11,362 nt of DNA, taken from Paracoccaceae bacterium (GTDB lineage Bacteria; Pseudomonadota; Alphaproteobacteria; Rhodobacterales; Rhodobacteraceae). The stretch is taken from the NCBI GenBank assembly GCA_007131945.1, contig SLPP01000400.1:1-11362 (forward strand). The letters run 5' to 3'. Of the stretch, positions 1 to 5,844 are shown piece by piece. The translations under genes were made by a program, and so were the position numbers. Under the pieces are notes generated by a model. The model saw only the letters and a list, made by a program, of their open reading frames with translations. It was not told the origin of the DNA and did no database searches. Each line of letters opens with the position of its first letter. The first letter of the stretch is position 1.

Positions 1-18
1 GCAGCCCGCCCGCGGCTG

Positions 19-3000
19 TCAAGCGGCGCGGGCCTTCTCGGCGAGGTCGCGGGCGATGGCGAAGGCGCCGCGCAGCTTCTCCTTCTCGTCCGACCAGTCG
101 CGGCGGACGATGACCTTGTTGTCGCGGATCCTGGCCAGTTGATCCTGCGCATGAAGAAACTCTACCAACCCCCTGGGATTGGGGAACTTGTCCAGGTGGA
201 ACTGGATCGTCGCGCCCTTCGGGCCGGCATCGAGCCGGGCGATATGGGCGCGCTTGCACATTGCCTTGATGCGCACCACGACAAGGAGCGTGTTGACCTC
301 CTTCGGCAGCGGGCCGAAGCGGTCGATCAGTTCGGCGGCGAAACCCTCGAACTCGACCTTCCTCTCCAGCGAGGCCAGCCGTCGGTAGAGGCCGAGGCGG
401 ACATCGAGGTCGGGCACGTAATCCTCGGGGATCAGGACCGGCACACCGAGATTGATCTGCGGCGCCCATTGCCCGTCGGAGAGATCGGCGAGATCGCCCG
501 CGCGCAACCGGCTGATCGTCTCTTCCAGCATCTGCTGGTAAAGCTCGTAGCCGACCTCGCGGATATGGCCCGACTGTTCCTCGCCGAGGATGTTGCCGGC
601 GCCGCGCAGGTCCATGTCCTGGCTGGCGATGGTGAAACCGGCGCCGAGGCTGTCGATCGAGCCGAGGAGCTTCAGCCGCCGTTGCGCCTGCGGGGTGAGC
701 GGCGTGCGTGGCTTCGTCGTCAGGTAGCAATAGGCGCGGGTCTTCGAGCGGCCGACCCGGCCGCGGATCTGGTAGAGCTGCGCCAGCCCGAAGAGGTCGG
801 CGCGGTGCATGATCATCGTGTTGGCGCGCGGGATGTCGAGGCCGGATTCGACGATGGTCGTGGCCAGCAGCACGTCGTACTTGCCGTCGTAGAAGGCGTT
901 CATGCGGGTGTCGAGCTCGCCCGCCGCCATCTGGCCATGCGCGACCAGCACCGAGACCTCGGGGACGTGGTCGCGCAGGAAATCCTCGATCTCGGGCAGG
1001 TCCCTGATGCGGGGGACGACGAAGAAGGACTGCCCGCCACGGAAGCGCTCGCGCAGGAGCGCGTCGCGGATCGTGACGGTGTCGAACTCGCTGACATAGG
1101 TGCGGATCGCGAGCCGGTCGATCGGCGGCGTGGCGATCAGCGAGAGGTCGCGGACGCCCGAGAGCGAGAGCTGCAGCGTGCGCGGGATGGGCGTCGCGGT
1201 GAGCGTGAGCACGTGGATGTCCGAGCGCATCTCCTTCAGGCGTTCCTTGTGGGCGACGCCGAAATGCTGCTCCTCGTCGATGACGAGGAGGCCGAGATTG
1301 CGGAACTTCACCGATTTGGCCAGCAGCGCATGCGTGCCGATGACGATGTCGACCGTGCCGTCGGCGAGCCCTTCGCGGGTGGCGGCGGCCTCCTTCGCAC
1401 CCACGAAGCGCGAGAGCTGGCGGACGTTGAGCGGGAAGCCGCGGAAACGGTCGGCAAAGGTGTTGTGATGCTGCCGCGCGAGCAGCGTCGTCGGCGCGAT
1501 CACCGCCACCTGCAGGCCCGACATGGCGGCGACGAAGGCCGCGCGCATCGCCACCTCGGTCTTGCCGAAGCCGACATCGCCGACGATCAGCCGGTCCATC
1601 GGCCGGCCGCGGTCAAGATCGGCGAGCACCTCCTCGATGGCGCGCATCTGGTCCTCGGTCTCGGCATAGGGGAAGCGCGCGGCGAAGGCGTCCCACATCC
1701 CCTCGGGCGGCTCGAGCGCCGGCGCCTTGCGCAACTCGCGCTCGGCGGCGACGCGGATCAGCCGGTCGGCGATCTCGCGGATGCGCGCCTTCAGCTTCGC
1801 CTTCTTCGCCTGCCAGGCGCCCGAGCCGAGGCGGTCGAGGAGCCCCTCCTCGTGGCCGAAGCGGGAGAGCAGCTCGATGTTCTCGACCGGCAGGTAGAGC
1901 CGGTCGCCGCCGGCATATTCCAGCGCCAGGCATTCGTGCGGCGCGCCCATCGCGGCGATCGTCTCGAGCCCGGTATAGCGGCCGACCCCGTGATCGACAT
2001 GCACGACCAGGTCGCCGGGGCTGAGCGCCTGCGCCTCGGTGAGAAAGTTCTCGGCCCGGCGCTTGCGGCGGGGGCTGCGCACGAGGCGTTCGCCGAGGAT
2101 GTCCTGTTCCGAGATCACCGCCAGATCGGGGGTGACAAAGCCGCGGTCCAGCGGCCAGACGGCGAGATGCGCGGCGCCGGTGCCGGCGATCCCGCCTGCG
2201 TCGGCGAGCGGCGCGGCATCGGTCAGCCCGTGCTCCTCCAGAAGCGCCGAAAGCCGGTCACGCGCGCCTTCGGACCAGGAGGCCAGCACGACCGCGCGAA
2301 CCTCGCGTTCTTTCTCAACATAATCGCTCAGTGAATTGAATATGTTTACATTATCTTGTTGTCTCTCGGAGGTGAAATCGCGTCCGGCGCGGCCCTGCGC
2401 GTCCAGAACGCCCGGCCCGGGCGGCTGGGCCAGGGGCGAAAGCTGGATCACGCGCAAGGGGTCCAGCGCCGCCCGCCACGCCGCCTCGTCGAGATAAAGG
2501 AGGCCCGGCGGCGCCGGCTTGTAGACGGTATCGACCCGGCCGCGCGCGGTGAGCGCCTCGCGCCGGTGGTCGTATTGCTCGGCGATCACCTCCCAGCGGG
2601 CGGCGCGGGCAGGCTCGGTCTGGTCGTCCAGCATCACCGAGGCGCCGGGCAGATGATCGAAGAGCGTCTCCAGCCGCGCGTGGAAGAAACCGAGCCAGTG
2701 CTCCATCCCCTGCTGCTTGCGCCCGGCGCTCACCGCCTCGTAGAGCGGATCGTCGCTGCCGGCGGCGCCGAATTCGGCGCGGTACGCCTGGCGGAAGCGG
2801 GCGATCGCGGGTTCGTCGAGGATCACTTCGGAGGCCGGCGCCAGGTCCAGCCGGTCGAACTTGCCGGTGCTGCGCTGGTTGGCCGGGTCGAAGCTGCGCA
2901 ATCCGTCGAGGACGTCGCCGAAGAGATCGAGCCGCACCGGCTCGGCCCGGCCCGGCGGGAAGATGTCGATGATGCCGCCGCGGACGGCGAAATCGCCGGG

Positions 3001-3450
3001 TTCGGTCACCGTCGGGCTCGGCGCGTAGCCCATGCGCGCAAGCCAGGCACGCAGGCCGGCCTCGTCGATCCGCCGACCGACGCTCGCCTGGAACGCGGCC
3101 CCGGCGACGATCTCGCGCGCCGGCACGCGCTGCGTGGCGGCGTTGAGCGTCGTCAGCACCACGACCGGCCCGGCGATGCCCTGCGCCAGCGCGGCGAGCG
3201 TCGCCATCCGCTGGGCGACGATCTCGGGATTGGGCGAGACGCGGTCGTAGGGCAGGCAGTCCCAGGCCGGGAAGGTGAGGACGGCGAGATCGGGGGCGAA
3301 GAAGGCGAGCGCCGCGCGCATCGCGGCAAGCCGCTTGTCGTCGCGCGCGACATGGATTACCGGCGCCCCGGCGCGCGCGGCCTCGCGGCGCAGGAGTTCG
3401 GCATCGTATCCCTCGGGCGCTCCGCCGAGCAGGATGCGTTCGCCAGCCAT
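19..3450 (-). CDS. mfd: Transcription-repair coupling factor Mfd
   Basis: This is the ATP-dependent DNA translocase that removes stalled RNA polymerase from lesions and recruits UvrA for transcription-coupled nucleotide excision repair in the cytoplasm. The product is 1143 aa, close to the usual length of about 1150. Visible parts, in order: a UvrB-like N-terminal region (about 1-350); a variable linker; the RNA-polymerase-interacting CarD-like domain (about 476-575, around GDLVVHVDHGVGRYTG); Walker A GDVGFGKT (624-631); DEEQ box (725-728); TATPIPRTL (751-759); motif VI QIRGRVGRS (894-902); and a C-terminal domain after about 1000. The ATG at 3450 is chosen because GAGGG lies 6 bases upstream and the protein then begins like other Mfd proteins; the frame stays open further upstream only as read-through into the neighbouring gene. 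It follows the membrane-protein gene by 11 bases, so the two are probably cotranscribed. An AT-rich island at 2311-2370 lies inside it. Confidence 0.97.
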   Translation of the reverse strand: MAGERILLGGAPEGYDAELLRREAARAGAPVIHVARDDKRLAAMRAALAFFAPDLAVLTFPAWDCLPYDRVSPNPEIVAQRMATLAALAQGIAGPVVVLTTLNAATQRVPAREIVAGAAFQASVGRRIDEAGLRAWLARMGYAPSPTVTEPGDFAVRGGIIDIFPPGRAEPVRLDLFGDVLDGLRSFDPANQRSTGKFDRLDLAPASEVILDEPAIARFRQAYRAEFGAAGSDDPLYEAVSAGRKQQGMEHWLGFFHARLETLFDHLPGASVMLDDQTEPARAARWEVIAEQYDHRREALTARGRVDTVYKPAPPGLLYLDEAAWRAALDPLRVIQLSPLAQPPGPGVLDAQGRAGRDFTSERQQDNVNIFNSLSDYVEKEREVRAVVLASWSEGARDRLSALLEEHGLTDAAPLADAGGIAGTGAAHLAVWPLDRGFVTPDLAVISEQDILGERLVRSPRRKRRAENFLTEAQALSPGDLVVHVDHGVGRYTGLETIAAMGAPHECLALEYAGGDRLYLPVENIELLSRFGHEEGLLDRLGSGAWQAKKAKLKARIREIADRLIRVAAERELRKAPALEPPEGMWDAFAARFPYAETEDQMRAIEEVLADLDRGRPMDRLIVGDVGFGKTEVAMRAAFVAAMSGLQVAVIAPTTLLARQHHNTFADRFRGFPLNVRQLSRFVGAKEAAATREGLADGTVDIVIGTHALLAKSVKFRNLGLLVIDEEQHFGVAHKERLKEMRSDIHVLTLTATPIPRTLQLSLSGVRDLSLIATPPIDRLAIRTYVSEFDTVTIRDALLRERFRGGQSFFVVPRIRDLPEIEDFLRDHVPEVSVLVAHGQMAAGELDTRMNAFYDGKYDVLLATTIVESGLDIPRANTMIMHRADLFGLAQLYQIRGRVGRSKTRAYCYLTTKPRTPLTPQAQRRLKLLGSIDSLGAGFTIASQDMDLRGAGNILGEEQSGHIREVGYELYQQMLEETISRLRAGDLADLSDGQWAPQINLGVPVLIPEDYVPDLDVRLGLYRRLASLERKVEFEGFAAELIDRFGPLPKEVNTLLVVVRIKAMCKRAHIARLDAGPKGATIQFHLDKFPNPRGLVEFLHAQDQLARIRDNKVIVRRDWSDEKEKLRGAFAIARDLAEKARAA

Positions 3451-3461
3451 TCCCCGCCCTC

Positions 3462-3989
3462 TCAGGTACCCAGCACGTTCAACGAGAGATTGTGCCACAT
3501 GCCCCAGAGCGCGGTGACCAGGATCGACAGCACGCCGATGATCTGGATCTTCAGCCGGTGCCAGGTCAGTCGGCGGGTCAGCGCCTCGGCGCGCGGCCGC
3601 TCGGCGCGCAGCCGCGCGGTCAGCCGCAGGCTCAGCGCCATCACGATGGTCAGCGGCACCGCCAAGAGCGACACCGCCTGGGCGAACTCGATCCGGTACC
3701 AGAAGCCGAGAAGCGAGACCACGGTGAGCAGCCCGGCCCACAGGCCCACCAGCCAGACCCCGCCCGAGGTGAAGATCCGCGTCCGCCGGCGCAACTGGAG
3801 CTCGACCATCGCCTCGAGATCCGCCATCGCCGCCCCGCCCTGCCGGCGGGCGCGCAGGACCATGTCGAAGGGCACGCCGATGACGTAATGCGAGGCGACC
3901 GACCAGGTGACGGCGAGCACGATCCAGAACCAGAGGTTCGAGAACGACCTCAGGTCAATCAGCGTGAACACACTGTCGTATAGGCCCAA
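3462..3989 (-). CDS. Small multi-pass membrane protein upstream of mfd
   Basis: This 175-aa protein has about four hydrophobic segments (roughly residues 19-39, 76-97, 104-120 and 148-165). Between the first two lies a basic, probably cytoplasmic stretch with RARRQGG and LQLRRRTR. The N-terminal LIDLRSFSNLWFWI and the phrase SHYVIGVPFDMVLRARR resemble a Rhodobacteraceae family that I recall being annotated as 'component of SufBCD complex'. That name is from memory, and no suf genes are present in the window. The start is TTG at 3989, supported by a GGAG core 8 bases upstream (3998-4001); a GTG seven codons in would remove the LYDSVF segment. The stop lies 11 bases before the mfd start, indicating an operon. 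The biochemical role is unknown; an inner-membrane location is inferred from the hydrophobic segments. Confidence 0.85.
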   Translation of the reverse strand: MGLYDSVFTLIDLRSFSNLWFWIVLAVTWSVASHYVIGVPFDMVLRARRQGGAAMADLEAMVELQLRRRTRIFTSGGVWLVGLWAGLLTVVSLLGFWYRIEFAQAVSLLAVPLTIVMALSLRLTARLRAERPRAEALTRRLTWHRLKIQIIGVLSILVTALWGMWHNLSLNVLGT

Positions 3990-3997
3990 TGCGGCAA

Positions 3998-4001
3998 CTC
4001 C
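3998..4001 (-). promoter_or_regulatory. Ribosome binding site that fixes a TTG start
   Basis: Read on the minus strand, GGAG lies 8 bases before the TTG at 3989. No ATG is available near the N-terminus of this reading frame, so this site is the main evidence for the unusual TTG initiation codon of the membrane-protein gene. Confidence 0.55.
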
Positions 4002-4110
4002 GGCACGTGAAGCCCCTACCTAGCGCCCGACGCGCACCGGGCCAAGGCCCCAGTCGCACCATCGGCGGGCTTGAGATCGCGGCCTGCGCATGGCACCACC
4101 ACCGCGAGCC

Positions 4111-4118
4111 AGGAGGAG
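4111..4118 (+). promoter_or_regulatory. Strong ribosome binding site of hemB
   Basis: AGGAGGAG lies 5 bases before the ATG at 4124. This selects that codon over in-frame upstream starts, which would overlap the 5' end of the divergent membrane-protein gene and add residues unlike any HemB N-terminus. Confidence 0.85.
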
Positions 4119-4123
4119 CCGCG

Positions 4124-5125
4124 ATGCCCGTTCACACCCCCGCCCCCTACCCCGCCGCGCGCCTGCGGCGGCTGCGCCGGACCGCCGCCCTGCGCGATCT
4201 CGTCGCCGAGCATCGCCTGGCCCCCGCCGACCTGATCTGGCCGGTCTTCATCCGCGAGGGCGAGGGGGTCGAGGAAGCGGTCCCCTCGATGCCCGGCGTC
4301 GCCCGGCTCTCGCTCGACATGCTGCGCCGGAAGGCGGAGGCGGCGCATGCGCTCGGCATCACCACGATCTGCCTCTTTCCCTATACCGCGCAGGAGCTGC
4401 GCACCGAGGACTGCGCCGAGGCCTGGAACCCCGAGAACCTGACCAACCGCGCCATCCGGATGCTGAAGGCGGACCTGCCGGGGCTCAGCGTGATGACCGA
4501 CATCGCGCTCGATCCCTACAACATCAACGGCCATGACGGCTTCGTGGTCGAGGGCGAGATCGTCAATGACGAGACGGTCCAGGCCCTGGTGAAGATGGCG
4601 CTGGCCCAGGCCGAGGCCGGGGCTGACATCCTGGGACCGTCCGACATGATGGACGGCCGCATCGGCGCGATCCGGCTGGCGCTGGAGAGCGCGGGGCACA
4701 GGGGCGTCGCGATCCTGTCCTATGCGGCGAAGTTCGCCTCCGGCTTCTACGGGCCGTTCCGCGACGCGGTCGGCGCCTCGGGGCGGCTCGTCGGTGACAA
4801 GAAGACCTACCAGATCGACCCCGCCAACCGCGCCGAGGCGCTGCGCTGCATCGCCCGCGACCTCGACGAGGGCGCCGACATGGTGATGGTCAAACCGGGC
4901 ATGCCGTATCTGGATATCTGCCGGGCGGCAAAGGACGAATTCGGCCTGCCGGTCTGCGCCTACCAGGTCTCGGGCGAATACGCGATGCTGCAGGCGGCGG
5001 CGCAGATGGGCTGGCTCGACGGCGAGAAGGTGATGCTGGAGAGCCTGCTCGCGTTCAGGCGCGCGGGCTGCGACGCGATCCTGACCTATTTCGCGCCCGA
5101 GGCGGCGCGCGCCCTGCGCGGCTGA
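4124..5125 (+). CDS. hemB: 5-aminolevulinate dehydratase (porphobilinogen synthase)
   Basis: HemB condenses two 5-aminolevulinate molecules into porphobilinogen, an early cytosolic step toward heme, siroheme, cobalamin and, where present, bacteriochlorophyll. The 333-aa product has the normal length and is intact. Both active-site lysines are visible: K203 in SYAAKFASGFYGP and K257 in MVMVKPGMPY. The metal loop reads DIALDPYNINGHDG (126-139), with Asp at 130 and 138 where zinc enzymes such as those of mammals carry Cys. This matches the Mg-dependent or zinc-independent class found in alphaproteobacteria and Pseudomonas. The conserved segments GPSDMMDGR (171-179) and QVSGEYAM (281-288) are also present. 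It is divergent from the mfd operon; the 134-base spacer shows no convincing promoter by eye. Confidence 0.98.
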   Translation: MPVHTPAPYPAARLRRLRRTAALRDLVAEHRLAPADLIWPVFIREGEGVEEAVPSMPGVARLSLDMLRRKAEAAHALGITTICLFPYTAQELRTEDCAEAWNPENLTNRAIRMLKADLPGLSVMTDIALDPYNINGHDGFVVEGEIVNDETVQALVKMALAQAEAGADILGPSDMMDGRIGAIRLALESAGHRGVAILSYAAKFASGFYGPFRDAVGASGRLVGDKKTYQIDPANRAEALRCIARDLDEGADMVMVKPGMPYLDICRAAKDEFGLPVCAYQVSGEYAMLQAAAQMGWLDGEKVMLESLLAFRRAGCDAILTYFAPEAARALRG

Positions 5126-5131
5126 GCCGCG
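5117..5131 (+). terminator. Hairpin over the hemB stop codon, possible weak terminator
   Basis: CGCGGC and GCCGCG form a perfect 6-bp, all-GC stem around a 3-base loop that is exactly the TGA stop codon of hemB. No T-tract follows, so it is not a standard intrinsic terminator. It could slow RNA polymerase or protect the 3' end, or it could be chance in GC-rich DNA. Confidence 0.22.
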
Positions 5132-5162
5132 GCACCCGGTCGCCGATCCGCCACAACAAATG

Positions 5163-5191
5163 GTGACAAGGCGCGCGGCAACCCCTATAGT
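5163..5191 (+). promoter_or_regulatory. Predicted sigma70-type promoter of the SYLF lipoprotein gene
   Basis: A -35 box GTGACA (5163-5168) and a -10 box TATAGT (5186-5191) are separated by exactly 17 bases. Each box matches 5 of 6 consensus positions, which is striking in such GC-rich DNA. It lies 57 bases before the start codon at 5248. An inverted repeat, CGGCAA (5176-5181) and TTGCCG (5191-5196), brackets the -10 box and could act as an operator. Confidence 0.6.
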
Positions 5192-5247
5192 TGCCGGTCA
5201 TGAACGGGGCGTGCGCCAAGACCCCGCCATCAACCATGAGGCAGAGC

Positions 5248-5805
5248 ATGTCCGACTTCTCCCGCAGAGCGCTGCTGGCCGGCGGTGCCGTCACGCTTGC
5301 GCTTTCCGCCTGCGGCAACCCCGTGGGCAGTTTCAACGCCGACCGGCTGGATGCCCGCGTCGATGCCACCCGCGACTTCCTGAAGTCCAACTATCCCGAC
5401 CTGGAGCCGCTCTTCCGCAACGCCAACGGCATCCTCTACATGCCGCTGGTGAGCGAGGCCGGGCTCTTCGTCGGCGGCGCCTACGGCCAGGGGGCGCTGC
5501 GCATCAACGACGTAACCGTCGACTACTATTCGGCCACCCGCGCCAGCCTCGGGCTGCAGATCGGGGCGCAGCAATACGCGCATGTGCTGTTCTTCATGAC
5601 GCCGCAGGCGCTCGCCGATTTCCGCGCCTCCGAGGGCTGGGCGGCCTCGGCCGACATCCGCTACGCGGTGCCCGAACGCGGCGCCGCCGCAGGGGTCGAG
5701 ACGACGGCGCTGTTCTCGCCGGTGATCGCGGTGGTCTTCGGCCAGTCGGGGCTGATCGCCGGCGCCTCGCTCGCCGGGGTGCGCTATACCCGCATCATCC
5801 CCTGA
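5248..5805 (+). CDS. SYLF/Ysc84-domain lipoprotein with Tat-like signal
   Basis: The 185-aa product starts with MSDFSRRALLAGG, a twin-arginine-like n-region (R6, R7), followed by a hydrophobic stretch and a lipobox LSAC with the lipidated cysteine at C22. It is therefore probably exported folded and anchored as a lipoprotein. Residues 58-185 match the SYLF (Ysc84) domain, known in eukaryotic proteins for lipid and actin binding. Recognisable elements are NGILYMPLVSEAGLFVGGAY, YYSATRASLGLQIGAQ, FMTPQALADFRASEGW and SGLIAGASLAGVRYTRI. Bacterial members have no settled function. The ATG at 5248 is chosen for GAGG 6 bases upstream and for placing the twin arginine near the N-terminus; an ATG at 5236 lacks a ribosome binding site. 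It has its own predicted promoter and converges on the next gene. Confidence 0.92.
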   Translation: MSDFSRRALLAGGAVTLALSACGNPVGSFNADRLDARVDATRDFLKSNYPDLEPLFRNANGILYMPLVSEAGLFVGGAYGQGALRINDVTVDYYSATRASLGLQIGAQQYAHVLFFMTPQALADFRASEGWAASADIRYAVPERGAAAGVETTALFSPVIAVVFGQSGLIAGASLAGVRYTRIIP

Positions 5806-5844
5806 GGCGATTCCAGGGGCGACCGCCGCGGCGCGGCCGGCGCC
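5799..5844. terminator. Hairpins between convergent genes, possible bidirectional terminator
   Basis: Two inverted repeats fill the 39-base gap and the preceding stop codon. CCCCTG (5799-5804) pairs with CAGGGG (5814-5819), and GGCGC (5830-5834) pairs with GCGCC (5840-5844). No T-run follows on either strand. Terminator activity is inferred only from position between the two converging stop codons. Confidence 0.28.

Noticed and set aside
3451..3741. N-terminal extension of Mfd from 3741
   Set aside because: It overlaps the membrane-protein gene, has Arg/Ala-rich composition and no similarity to Mfd; the ATG at 3450 has a ribosome binding site and gives the normal length.
139..3888. Two long plus-strand open frames (731 and 510 codons) lying antisense to mfd
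   Set aside because: Their translations are low-complexity, rich in Arg, Gly, Ala and Asp, with no recognisable domain. They are typical shadows in GC-rich DNA, and the first ends right at the AT-rich island, where stop codons become likely again.
3989..4123. Upstream extension of HemB by 45 residues
   Set aside because: It has no homologous look, and the AGGAGGAG site directly precedes the ATG at 4124.
3990..4123. Promoter candidates in the hemB/membrane-protein spacer (TTGAGA at 4071-4076; TTGGCC with TAGGTA on the minus strand)
   Set aside because: The partner -10 boxes match consensus too poorly to support a call.
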